DNA of 64,000 nucleotides from Chroicocephalus ridibundus. Lineage: Eukaryota; Chordata; Aves; Charadriiformes; Laridae. A model generated the notes under the pieces. The model had not been told where the DNA came from. It searched no databases and was given only the letters and a program-made list of their open reading frames with translations. Positions 49,301 through 61,132 of this stretch are shown piece by piece (position 1 is the stretch's first letter; every line of letters starts with the position of its first letter). The stretch spans positions 19,903,933-19,967,932 of the forward strand of contig NC_086292.1 in the NCBI RefSeq assembly GCF_963924245.1, read 5' to 3'. The position numbers and the translations under genes are program-made.

Positions 49301-52300
49301 CTTAAAGGCAGGAGAGCTGGAAAGGGAGGCATTACAAGATCTGATACGATGGATCAAGATAAACTAGAATGTGACAATATGAAATACCTCTAACGTTTAA
49401 AAGAAAATTATTTCAACAGAAACTTTTTCTATGTCTTTTCTACAAATAATAAAGCAATGTAGTAGAAAAGTTATGAAAACTTAAAAAAGAACCCGCGTGT
49501 CATAGCTCGTATGATTACTGGGTCAGACTCTGTTACGTTGTTGCCTGATGGTTAGGTGGTTTCCCGACTGACACAGCACTCCTGTAAGCTGCGTAACCCT
49601 GCTAGGCAGAACTAGCCACAAAAAAGAAGAGGTCTTCCCACTCTAGCGTGTATGAACTGCCACCTTTTAAATTACCACAGCTTTGATGATTGGCTCTGAT
49701 TTGCACTGGGATTGAAATTGGGGCTAAGATTTCTACAATATTGTAGATTCCAGTTTTAACCTTTGCTCTAGTCCTGTGAGGCAGTTCAGCATTTCACATT
49801 GCGTTGCAGAGAGTGACTTTTATTCTTTTGTTTCTTTGTTTCTATTTTACCCTTTCCTTCTACAAACTTCCTGCTGAATGAAATTTGATGTTGCCTTCTT
49901 GTTTCCTTAAACCTCCTAAGAAACTGTGTCCAACCCATGCAGCGCTTTCAGGAATTCTGTTCTGCCAGCTGCTCAGCTCCATTACAAAAGCAGTTGCGGA
50001 TGTAATTTTTCACCGTTTCTCTCATGAGCTCAGCTGTACGGAAGGAGATGGGTTAGAGTTATTCCCACGGAACACGAGGCAGTGACTGGCCGCAAGAAGC
50101 TGACTATGTGGATAATGATCATCTCTGATATTTCTTCATCATTCCTGGAGAGCACAGCTATCAATTCCTGCCTAATCTAGACAGTATATTTCTAACATAA
50201 AGTCCCTATAACGCTGGAGATGACAACTGCGAAAGCTGATTTATCCAAGCTGCTCTGCGAAGTTCCTATCCATGACAGAATAGCTAATATGCTGACAGAC
50301 AGACAGCTTAAGGCTGAGCTGTTACTTGATCTCATTATGTGCCAACTGATGCAAGTTAGCAAGCGAAGTAGTAAATTGTCATGCAGACAAACAAAACTTT
50401 TGCAGCAGCTAGTAGAAATAGTTTCAAGCTAAAGCAAATAAACTTTTGCTCTTTTGTGTTCTTTAAAAGTAGCTTAGAAGTTGACCGGTGACACTAAAGC
50501 TTCTCTTGGGATAATTTAAATCAAAGCTGCTCTACCAGAGAAACATTTTGAAGAACAGCACTTCACCAGTTTTCATGTACATTGAAAATCAGAATTCTTA
50601 GTGATTGATTAAGACTCAGTTATATCTAGCTCAAAATGTTTAATTTAGATGTAGCCATTTGCCTGAGAAGTGCTGGGAGTGACATTTATTCCTGATTCTC
50701 GTGCAAAACCGCAACATGGTCTGACTCCATTCCCTTCTAGACAAAGCAAAGCAGAACTAGATTTTTGTGGTGAAGCATGAGCAGTAATGCTACACTGTCA
50801 AAGTCTGTGGGATGATTTCACAGCAGCAGTGCTGTCTTAGTTCATCCGTAAGATAGTCAGTTCTATCTGAAACTTGTAATCTCAGAGAAGCAGGAAAAGT
50901 AGAAGAGGTCTCTATTTGAATAATAATATGGGAGTTGCCTGTATTTTTAAGCCTTCTCAACATGACACAATTTTCAACTAAACTGGTTTTAGATAGAGCC
51001 TAATTCTGCAGTCTTGAATTAACAACAGCAAGTAAAAAATAAGAAACCAAATGAGTGTAAATCCTAGAAAACAAATAAAATATTTACCATTTTATATTTC
51101 CCTGCACATTTCATTTACTTTGAAAGTCAATTCTTTTTCCTGGCTTCATTTTGACACTTCATTAGCCAGTGGGTCGTCACCTTTTGCTCCACTGAGTAGT
51201 GGTTATTTTTCATGCCAACACAGATAGAGGATTCAGACCTGATTTGTATTGCAGGTAATAAATGGTAATTATCTGCACCTTTTTTTTTTTTCTTTTCCTG
51301 ATGTGAATCACTGTCTCTGAATTGGGGGAACTAAATCTTTGTAACTTTGATGACAGTGGATCAGAGTATAACCAGTCTTTCTCTGGTACACTCACTGGGG
51401 CAAAGACTTAGAGGTCATGCATTCAGTTTTGTGTAATTACTGTCAGTTTAATGATGAAGATGAAAGAAGATAGTATATATTTAATCATGCAGATAAGCAT
51501 ATGAAGCTTCTGCATTAAAGATTTAATGGAACAATAGACACAGAACTGGAAAATGGACAGTGGGCAAAAGGTGTCCCTTTGTGGCTGCTCATGCTTTACT
51601 CAAAATGGTCAGGACAAACATCTTTCTTTAGATGTGTATTAAGAGAAAACAGTGATGATTACTGAGGCACATGACACAGTTATTCAATTCCAGCTAAGAT
51701 GATTATGATCTAAGACATACGACCTCAAGCCAGGATTGGACTCCTAAACTGACAAGGAATTTAAGTTTTAATATGCATTCTCCTCTTCATCATGATGATG
51801 TCCTATCTTTGTGTCGACTATTGCAAACTCCGTTTTCTAACTCCCTTCACTGCCCAGGAGGACAGGTACTTAGAGCTCTTGATCTCACACCATCGGGCTA
51901 AAACATACCAAGACTGTCTGTGTATACAGCTCTAAGGTCACAAACAAGGTTACAGCACAGCAGCAAACTGGTTCTGGATCTCTTGAGTCTCAGGCTGTGC
52001 CCCACTTGCTGGCCTATTTATCCATCAGAAAGCAGCACTGGTAAAGAGCAATGAGTCCAAATCTAACTGGACCCTGAAGATTACTGTATTTTCTAATTTG
52101 TACAGATTAGTTCAAGTAAAATGGTGATGGCAATTCTCAGATATACTCGAATATATGAACTGGAAAGGTAAAGTTCTGTCACTCATTTTACAAGCTTATG
52201 AAATTTCAAGGGGATACAGGTCTAATTACCTCTCATATCCAATTTGCCAAGATAAGTAATAATTTCTACTCTTCTATTAAATGCAGATGTAAGGAGCATG

Positions 52301-52721
52301 TCAAACAGCTCAAGAGTACTGTGCTCCCCAGATGCTACACCTGTTTCTCATATATCATTTTCCTCTGTTTCGTCGTTTGTGTTTACCAGAAGGTTATGAA
52401 TAGCTGAGCTCTGCCACCAGGGAAGGTCATCTCTGAATGATCCTTATTACTATTATTTACTTACATTTTATTAATGGTCCACAGGCTCTATTCAGGATCT
52501 AACTTGGCTAAACGTTATAGAAACATATGGTGAATGTTCCCTGCTGAACATTCTAAGCAGAAAAACAGATAATTGGCTGGAAAACGTTATACTGGAATGA
52601 TTATGAAAACTGGTTGACATATTAGTTCCATTCTCTCTACCTATCCTTACTTTTAAATACTTGTCCACAAACCCAAATTTTAGGTTTTACTTCTGTTGGC
52701 ATTTAAGCTACAATGATGTTT
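46392..52721. other. Non-coding AT-rich stretch
   Basis: No gene is recognised. Plus-strand ORFs at 48570 (85 codons), 49885 (66 codons) and 50220 (70 codons) have somewhat protein-like composition but no splice context or known motif. A minus-strand splice pair around an 11-nt segment occurs at 47423-47433. Confidence 0.5.
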
Positions 52722-52743
52722 AAAAAAAAAAAAAAAAAAAAAA
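52722..52743 (+). repeat. (A)22 homopolymer
   Basis: There are 22 consecutive A residues followed by GAAGAAAGG. No poly(A) signal or retroposed body is seen in front. Confidence 0.95.
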
Positions 52744-55700
52744 GAAGAAAGGAAAAATATAGGGACTAGGATGATAAAAGAGAAGTTTGGTGAACTAGTG
52801 ACAATGTAAAGAGGAGATGAATTGCTTTGGACTTCTTGCATCCCTTGGGAAGGAGCTCCTACCACTGGTTTTGGTGAAGTTACACAAAACTGTGTTGACA
52901 CATTTATTTATACAGAAACAATGGGTCTCTTGTCCTATTATTAGAAACAGTTTCAGCCATAAATTCCCCCTGGATTTTGGACTCATCAACTTCCCCACAG
53001 ATTTAGTGGGCTTCAGGTCTGATGTCAAGATTCGGAGTCATCTCCTACAAAAAAGACTTAGTTGGATAAAGTCTGTATTAGACCAAAAGTCCAGGGGCTT
53101 TGTAGTCACCATCAGTTTGTTCAGATCAATGAACAGGACCTGCTGCACAGTTCTGTGAAGAAGAGTGCTCCTGTAGAATACAGTATTTAGAGCAATATTA
53201 GGTTTTTTGCTGCATCTGGTTAGAGCCTCTAAAAGCAGTGGGACTGAAATCCCAGAGATAACTGAAGGTAAACAACGGAGAGGTACACTGTAGTTTTTCT
53301 AAACATCAAATAATTGTAAGATAAGCCTTAGTAAAATATCTTCCTGTGTCATTTCTATTTCTGAGTGAAATTCTTCACCTTCTGCCACGATGGCTCTGTT
53401 TACCAGTGCAGCACGAGTGGTTAAATATCTCTTGTCTGCAACATCTGTTAAGAACTGGAGGGGTTTCAGACTGTGAACTGTAAAACTCTGATAACAAGAC
53501 AGTAAGCCTGGCCCAGTGACCCAAAACAAAGGAAGCAATGGATGTAAAAGGGTAATGCTGGGAGAAGGAAGGAAAGTTCTGAATTAACCTAGGATGATTA
53601 TGTGTTCTGACAGAATGAAGTAACTCCTACTCGCTATACATGGCAGCAGAATGGAACAAAAACAGATGTAGACTTTGCATGCAGTAGATAATAGAGTATC
53701 TTCTCTCATACATGAGTAAGTAGAGCTGCTGGAATAAATTCTGTCAACAGCCACTAAAAATACAAGTAATTAGACATATATTTAATATACCAGATTTAGT
53801 ACATATCCTTATGGAAAAGTCCATAAAAAGCCCATAGCATAAAATCACAAATGAGCATGAATACTTCCTGTAAGATGTTTTGTTATGTTTATCTACAGAA
53901 TATATTATTATTATTATCCTTATTACAGCAGCTCCTGATGCAGCTTTGCACCACCCACATATCATTTCTATTAAAAGCTATGGAATAGCTGTATAAAGAA
54001 GGGGTTGGTTTGTTTTAATTTCCCAGTGCCCCTGCTGGCTCTTCCGATTCATACCCCTTATAGGTTAGAGGGATCAACAGAAGCCATAAACCACATATTC
54101 CTGGGTTCCACTGCACAGGGATCTCTTCCTTCTCCCAGAAGGATGATCACTTGTCTACCTTCGATCTCTCACTTTCACTGGAGTCTCTTGGCACTGTTGA
54201 ACAAATTTATGTTACCTCTGTTGTAGTAACGGTCGTGCTACACTGTGCAAATAGCACTCAGCTGTGCTGCCCAGCTCGTGCACTTGCCTGGCCTCCGACC
54301 AGCTTCACCACAGTGAAATGGAGTGCAAACAAAAAACCATGCAAGCAACTTAAACACGTCTCTAGCAGTTGACCATAGAACCCTTACTGCTCTTACAGCA
54401 GGCATTCGTGTTGTCACCGCTACACAGATATTAGCCTTACCTGAAAGGAAGATTTAGACATGACATGGCGTAATATCTGCACGTTGATAGCCTTCTCTAC
54501 GCACTTAAAAGTGCATTACAATCATCTTAGATGGCCTGTGTATTGCTTGGCCAAACACGCTCAACAAAGAAAAGGTCAGTAGGGTCCAAAGAAACAAGTA
54601 CTGCTTTCACTGGTCACTTAGGGAGTTCAAGAGATCTAGTAAAGACATATTGGCAACAATTTTCAATGCGGCTAAGTGCTGTAAGAACAGGAACAGTCAA
54701 TAGTGCTGTGTCCTCAAGCAAACTTTGACTATTCACACCATTTTCCTGATGACACCCAATAAGACTGATAGTCACCGTGCTTAATGCTATCTGCCACTCA
54801 GAGCCATTCTAAGGTCAGGATGCTGCTGCCCATTTTTCAGCCTCAGAGTTAGCAACAAAGTACTAACAGGCATTAGGACAGGTAAGGCTCATGCAAGCAA
54901 GCTTGAAAGGCACAGCAGTGAAATCCCAGACTCCTATGCATATGTTTCTCTCACACAATCACTACTGCTTTCCACAGAGCTCGCTAATGCCAAATACAGC
55001 CACGATGTTTGTATACGAACTATGTGAATACACCCACCTTCATGTTCTTAGACACAGCTCCCTCCTGGCTTTGAGGATTAAACTTCACTGAAAGGCCTAT
55101 GGAAACCCCAAGTACTTGCAGTTCTTACTATTATTCCATATTTCAGGATACACCAAAAAAAAAGCAGCAATACATTTGAAAGGTAATCTTCATATGGGGA
55201 AGAATGAAAGCCTGATGCAGTTACTGTTTTAAAACAAAAGTGCGGGAGCCTGTGGAAAAAAACATAAAAAGCCAAAAGAAACTAATCTTTTAGGGTGTGT
55301 AGTACCCTCACAGACTGTCAATTTTCTATTCACCCTCTCTCTGACCCTATTCTTGTGTTAGTTTGAAACGTTAGGGATTGTTAGCCCCAGATAATTATGG
55401 TAGCAATGGCTGTACCTTTTCATGGGGAGGAAAAAAAAAAGCACGGCACCCTTTTTTCTGCTCAGGAATTTATTAAAACTAATTTTGAACTAAAAGAACC
55501 ATTTCTGGGTTCTAATTTGAGCAGTCTCTTAAAGGACCAGCCTGTTTATTAGAGCTCTGTAGTTTGGTTTGTACATTTGGGAAAAGGGAAGTGATGCTTG
55601 ACTTGATATAACTGTAGTTTGTCAATATTTCAAGATGATGATGCTTGAAATTCTGGTCATCACCGTATCTCAGAGAAATGATGTCTGAGAATGTCATGTT

Positions 55701-56837
55701 ATTGGTTGAAAACAGATAGCAGCATCAAGACCTGAAAGGAACACTAAGTGAAAACAAAAAGAATAATGCCCCAAATGCCAGTGTAATAAATAATATTACA
55801 GAAAACGTTTCAAGAGATCTGAATCTATGCTCTGAAAATTTCCTTTGGTGACATCAACTTCAAGACATAGGAAGGGGCTTTTTCTAGAATTACTTTTACA
55901 AATACTTCTAAATAAGTTTTCTCAACATACAATACCCTTCTTTTATCATATTGCTTAGAGTCGAAGTGTTTGCTATAATTCTGCTCCAGAACATTTTCTG
56001 TTACCAAGCTTCAGTTACCTGAAACTTGCTGGCTCAGCATGATCAAAATGGTACCAAGGTTTCTGCCTGAAAGGGATCCCAAGAACACTGTCATGCAGAT
56101 GAAAGTTTGACTGTTGTCCCATAATCAGTGTAATTACACTGATGTGTCAATGTGGGAAGGAAAACTGCATTTACTTGTTTGAGGAGTTTCTTTGTTTCAG
56201 CAACTGTCCTCTCCTGATATTACTCCATACCACTACTATCAAATGGAATATCTGAGCCTTATTTTTCAATAGAAGTGCACTGTAGCAAGGTAAAATATTA
56301 AGTTAGGCATGCATAACTGTTTCTTATGTGAACTGAGTGGAGGATGTCTGACTGACAGGCAGAGAAAGAAAAGTCTATTTATATAAAAACAAGCAGTGTT
56401 GATGGAGGCTTCCTCCTCTTCTCTTCTGCCTTTTCTTCCTCAGTGCCTTGCCAACATACCTTATGCTTAATTTGCATGGTCTACAATGGCAAGCAAAGAG
56501 CAGTTCAGTCTCAAGTCCATCCAGCCTTTAACCCCTCTTCCAAAACCGCAAACAAAGTTGCAGATGTCTCTGCAAACCATTGGGACTGACATTCTTCACT
56601 GAACCGTTTCCCATAAGGCACCAAAGGTATATTTGACTGTTGATGATTCAACCCACTATCAGATAGTCAGATAAAGACTCTGCGTGTCACTCAGGAGAAG
56701 ATAAAGATCAAGCCAAACATCATCTGTCTGGCATTCAGAATCCTCTTCCTGCACCCCTACCCATGAACAAAGTCACTTGCAAATACCTCTCAGCCTAAGG
56801 ACTGAGACTGTTGTACAAATTGCGCTTGAAGCTCAGG
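52744..56837. other. Non-coding stretch
   Basis: Opposed ORFs at 52795-53158 (113 codons plus, 77 minus) and a 79-codon minus ORF at 53299-53538 are the largest frames. I find no motif or clear splice structure. There is a short (ATT)n microsatellite at 53904-53917. Confidence 0.5.
53904..53917 (+). repeat. (ATT)n microsatellite
   Basis: Four to five ATT units occur in a row. Confidence 0.9.
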
Positions 56838-57719
56838 GGCAGCCGTGGCTGCAGTGACCATGAAATGGTGGAGCTCAAGATCCTTAGGGCAACAAGGAGG
56901 GTGCACAGCAAGTTCACTACCTACCCTGGACATCAGGAGAGCAGACTTTGGCCTCCTCAGGGATCTGCTTGGCAGAGTCCCATAGGATAAAGCCCTGGAG
57001 GGAAGAGGGGCCCAGGGAAGCTGACTAATATTCAAGAATCACCTCCTCCAAGCTCAGGAGCGATGCATCTGAAGAGGAAGTTGGGCAAAAACACCAGGCG
57101 GCCTGCATGGATGAAGAAGGAGGTCTTGGACAAGCTCAAACACAAAAAGGAAGCCTACAGAGGGCAGAAGCAAGGACAGGTAACTTGGGAGGAATACAGA
57201 GAAGTGTCTGAGCAGCCAGGGATCAGGTTAGGAAAGCTAAAGCCCTGACAGAGTTAAATCTATCCAGGGCCATCAAGGGCAATAAGAAAAGCTTCTACAG
57301 GTACGTCATCGAGAAAAGAAAGACTAGGGAAAAGTGCATGCCCTCTCCAGAAGGAAATGGGAGACCTGACTACCTAGGATTAGGACAAGGCCACGGTACT
57401 CAATGACTTTTTTGCTTCAGTCTTCACCAGCAAGTGCTCTAGCAACACTACGCAAGTCACAGAAGGCAAAAGCAGGGACTGGGAGAATGAATAACTGCAC
57501 ACTGTAGGAGAAGATCAGGTTCAAGACCATCTGAGGAACCTAGTGGTGCACAAGTCCATGTGATCTGATGAGATTCATCCACAGGTAGTGAGGAAACTGG
57601 TGGATGAAGTTGCCAAGCCACTATCCAACAGAGAAGTCATGGCAGTCCAGTGAAGTTCCCAGTAACTGGAAAAGGGGAAACATAACCCCCATTTTTAAAA
57701 AGGGAAAAAGGAAGACTCT
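56838..57719 (+). pseudogene. CR1 LINE ORF2 middle fragment, plus strand
   Basis: About 880 bp encodes, with frameshifts and stops, the part of CR1 ORF2 between the endonuclease and the reverse transcriptase, plus the start of the latter. Visible blocks are Gly-Cys-Ser-Asp-His-Glu-Met-Val-Glu (endonuclease end, about 56846-56875), Arg-Arg-Pro-Ala-Trp-Met (57097-57114), Lys-Lys-Glu-Ala-Tyr-Arg (57146-57163), the Phe-Tyr-Arg-Tyr region near 57291, Asn-Asp-Phe-Phe-Ala-Ser-Val-Phe near 57400, and Trp-Lys-Arg-Gly-Asn-Ile-Thr-Pro-Ile-Phe-Lys-Lys-Gly-Lys (57667-57708). Homology stops there, before the catalytic YxDD box. The element is therefore truncated at both ends, and several frame changes make it non-functional. 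Confidence 0.93.
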
Positions 57720-60001
57720 GCATTGTCCTAAAATATCTTTTAATAGTGCTGTAACAAATGTAACTGAAACACTGCAAAAATCAGAAAGCTGGTTTCTTCC
57801 ATTTTACACACTCTTAGAGATCCTTTCTGCCATTAACCTTAATGTATGTTGTGATCATGTGGTGTTTCTGTATCTTGTACAAAATGTCTGGCTTGAAGCA
57901 AAAAATACTGTAGTATGTCAAATAAAACAAATTTAATACCAATCAGCTGCACTAATTGGAATGACAGTGACATTCTGCACTACACTTAAGAGTGGATATA
58001 CCTTACAGACAAGAAGCCTGACATTTGACTGAGATTCCCTATTTAGACTTATTATATTATTTAGAAATCGAACCCCTAAAATCGTAAGCACAGGATTCAA
58101 AATATACTAGCACAGTTATAGTATTTTTAAAATGTCTTAAACCTTTTCCATGAGAAATTTTGCTTATAGAAGGACCTTGACAAAGTAGTTGTCCCCTTAC
58201 TCTGTGAAAGAAGGCTCTCCTTTTGTTTAACAACGTTAATGTAAAAAAAGAAAAACACATTACTGACATAAACCCAAACATGTTTCCTTTGAGTCTACCT
58301 TGGAAATCACTTTTATAACAACATCTATAATTATTTTATAATTAACATCTATAACCTTTCCATCTCAGACAGATGAGACTGAGACTAGGTATAAAACCCT
58401 TGCTTAGTTCGCACAGCCTAGTCAGTCTTCTGGTAAGACTAAGTGTCGGGTCCATGGAATTTCTGTAGACATAGAATTTGTTGTAGACAATTTTTCACTA
58501 AAAATCAATCAACGCTAGCAAGAATTGTGTAAGAAAGAAATAAATCCAAAAGAAAGAACAGTCAATAATAACTATTAACTGCATTAAAAGCTGCTTTGGG
58601 ATGGAGGTCAGTCCCTTTTCCAGGCAGAAAACAGAACCCATTCTGGATAAAAGAACATTTTCAAAAGTCAGAATTCTGGGAATAAAACTCTGGAATTCTT
58701 AGTCAATTCTGGACAGCAATCATAGACTGCATTTATGAAGAATTCTCTAGAACATATACCTCAACTGTGACACAAACAACTGAATTAGCTGAATAGCTGC
58801 AACACCTTTGGCTTTAAACAGGAATCTTGTCTACTGAATTTCCCCCAACATAACTCCCTAAGCATCTAAAACTGAGAACAAAAATGAACATGCCTAAAAT
58901 GATGATGTTTAAAATTCAGATCTCAATCTTTCTACGCTTTTTCCTTTTCCTAGCAATTAAATAGGATAAATGTTTAATTAAGAAACGTTAAAAAAAACCA
59001 TACTCCACAGAGCTAAGGACATTCAAAACTTACAATGATAAAGAAGTTCAGAGTATTTCTGCCATGTTAATTCACCAGTGATTAAATTGGTTTAAATATT
59101 AGCTATAGTCAGAGCTGTGCAAAATAGACTTTGTTTTTCAGAAATTACACACAACTTTTCAATTTCATAGAATTCTGCACTGCCTCAGTTATGGGCTTCA
59201 TTTGCAGTGCTGATTAAGTAGAATTTTGCATCAAAAATGCAAATGTATACATATTTTTGATGCAAAACACTCTTTGCTTGAATGCTGTTACTTCTGCTGT
59301 GATACTGGCCTGTTTGTGCTCAACAAATTTTTCTGTGTTACTGAAACTTCACAGTACATTATGGGCTCAAAACAGACCCACTTGGGGATAAAGAAAACAT
59401 CCTTAAAGTTATGCAAAATATTCATAACAAAATGCAAATACTGTTTACAGTTTTCAGCATCTCAGTATAGCAACTCATATTCTAAATTGCAACCAGCTAG
59501 AAGCTATATGGAAAACTTTTTAATCAGTCTCTGTGCTGTATACTTATATCGTTGTCTTGTACAAAAACGTTGCAAAAAGGCTGGGCCCAGGATTAGGTAT
59601 AAAAATACTAGTTTTAGAGTAAGATAGTGGTTTTAGATACATTTAACACTGACACATTCAGAATATTCATTTTTACTGAGGAGATTTCCTGAGAAGGGCA
59701 TTCAGCTCAACAGGGGACTGTTTCCTCTGGGGGAGACAAAACCTATAGTTAAAGGGTTGGATTTTAATTCCCCCAATGTTAAACCGCACCAAAAATGAAT
59801 TGGGGCCAAAATAATTATTCACATCACACACTGCTAGGTAGTTATAGATTGATACATTTACATTTTGCCAGAATAAGCAATGCCTTCTGAGAAATATAAA
59901 CCTCTGCGTCTTTTACCCTTACATCCCTGACGGATACAATTCTTGTCATTGCTCACTGACACAGCGAGCACACATCCTCTCATCGCTCCACACGTACCTA
60001 C
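57720..60001. other. Non-coding AT-rich stretch with a perfect hairpin
   Basis: This is unique-looking AT-rich DNA. The 133-codon plus-strand ORF at 59226-59627 begins inside the inverted repeat at 59224 and is Lys/Cys/Tyr-rich without bias or motif, so I treat it as chance. Confidence 0.55.
59224..59267 (+). repeat. Perfect 15-bp inverted repeat, 14-nt loop
   Basis: TTTTGCATCAAAAAT (59224-59238) and ATTTTTGATGCAAAA (59253-59267) are exact reverse complements. The loop ends in ATGTATACAT, which is itself a perfect 10-bp palindrome. The structure is strictly symmetrical over 44 bp apart from a few loop bases. It could be a decayed short-TIR element or a cruciform-forming site. Confidence 0.95.
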
Positions 60002-60019
60002 CTTGCCGTCTTCCTCGCA
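60002..60019 (-). other. Candidate 18-nt microexon, minus strand
   Basis: On the minus strand 'ggaggactttttacttag' is followed by TGCGAGGAAGACGGCAAG and the donor gtaggt. The segment is GC-rich with two CpG in an AT-rich setting and preserves frame. Entered in phase 2 after the candidate at 60761 it is open and reads Ala-Arg-Lys-Thr-Ala after a completed Ser. Entered in phase 0 it would read Cys-Glu-Glu-Asp-Gly-Lys. Short frame-preserving exons of this kind are commonly alternatively spliced in vertebrate neural genes. It is the best-formed microexon candidate here, but it lacks independent support. Confidence 0.25.
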
Positions 60020-60760
60020 CTAAGTAAAAAGTCCTCCACGCTTAGGACACAGTGTTCTGTTTCCTAGCATGCTGCATCAATAAACTAATGACACTTCGGA
60101 GAGTCTCTCTTGTGGTCAATTCTGCCTCCTCAAGAGACATCCATAAAGCTGACTGTTTCTCTCCACTGTACCTAACTTAAACTCACGGGCTCACAAAATG
60201 ATTCTGGAGAGCGAGAAAGAGAAAACAGTTATATTGCAAAGGACTGTCAGCACAGGAAGCTATATGGGTGAGAACTCCACCATAATAACATCCTTGTTCA
60301 GTTCTGTGCCTCAGGTAATAGCCGTTTTTCAAAGAGTAGAGATAAGTGAAGTATGCTTTAAAAGTATATACTAACATGCAGGGCTTCACTGGAGTGAAGT
60401 CTACCTATAGGAGTGAAGACGGCTGCTTCCATGAAAATTATGAGGACCTAGCCTCATTATTTCAGTTTGCTGAAATTTGTTTCTTTAAAAAATTCTCCCG
60501 CACATTCTGTTGGATATTCCTTACTTTTCCAGTCTGAAAATGTGTAGTGCAGATGGTCCCTGATAACTTCAATTTTCTGCTCTGCAAAGGGCAGCCACCA
60601 CAATGGCAACTGAGATTATGTGGAGAGAGACCAACTAACTGAAAGAACACTGGATGAAACACACAGTGAAAGCAAAAGATTTCAGAAATTTGCTCCACAG
60701 GTGAAAAAAATCTGAAGTTCAACAGAAACATTTTGGTTTAAATTCGGCATCAGATCCTAC

Positions 60761-60829
60761 CTGCTCTTTCGCATCTGCTCCTTTTTAGACTCGGGCACCT
60801 GCAACTGATCCTCCATGAAAGAAAACTGA
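60761..60829 (-). CDS. Candidate 69-nt coding exon, minus strand, unidentified
   Basis: On the minus strand a T-rich tract ending 'cattttgattttag' precedes 69 nt, followed by AAGAGCAG|gtagga. The frame is open throughout, and its translation is hydrophilic and natural in composition: Gln-Phe-Ser-Phe-Met-Glu-Asp-Gln-Leu, then Val-Pro-Glu-Ser-Lys-Lys-Glu-Gln-Met-Arg-Lys-Ser. It enters and leaves in phase 2, so it is a symmetrical exon of typical short length. Codons are richer in G/C third bases than the surroundings. It can be joined in frame to the candidate just upstream (61107) and downstream (60002 or 9142). I do not recognise the protein. The donor is only moderate, with A and G swapped from consensus at +4/+5, so chance cannot be excluded. 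Confidence 0.35.
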
Positions 60830-61106
60830 CTAAAATCAAAATGAAAGAAAATTATGACTGTGTTGGTACTCCATTGTACCAACATTGCAGGGTATGTCTT
60901 TGTTAGAAGCAAATGCTTTATTAATGTAGGAAAACTAGTATACATTGTAAGGAAAATAACTTCATAAGGACAGATCTATGTTTTATATAATTTGGTTCCT
61001 TGATTATACAATGTACTAAAGTAAAAATATAGTTTTCCTGACACAGCAGAATTTACATTAAAGGCTTCCCCTGCATAACTACATCAGTAGGACTGATGTC
61101 TCTTAC
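60830..61106. other. Putative short intron or non-coding spacer
   Basis: This is AT-rich sequence between two minus-strand exon candidates. If both are real it would be a 277-bp intron whose 5' end (plus-strand right side) begins gtaaga and whose 3' end is gattttag. Confidence 0.25.
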
Positions 61107-61132
61107 CTACCTTGATCAATGACATACATTAG
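61107..61132 (-). other. Candidate 26-nt exon, minus strand
   Basis: On the minus strand an excellent acceptor, 'ggtctaccctgccactttcag', precedes CTAATGTATGTCATTGATCAAG. Two overlapping donors follow: gtaggt directly after CAAG, or gtaaga four bases later after GTAG. Only one frame is open: Leu-Met-Tyr-Val-Ile-Asp-Gln. Use of the outer donor makes the exon 26 nt and ends in phase 2, exactly what the candidate at 60761-60829 needs. Use of the inner donor (22 nt) would not fit. Tandem donors of this spacing are common. I cannot name the protein. Confidence 0.25.

Noticed and set aside
52722..52743. (A)22 as the tail of a processed pseudogene
   Set aside because: There is no AATAAA within 30 bases upstream and no recognisable coding body in front.
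59226..59627. 133-codon plus-strand ORF starting in the hairpin
   Set aside because: There is no codon bias, motif or splice context, and the composition follows the AT-rich DNA.
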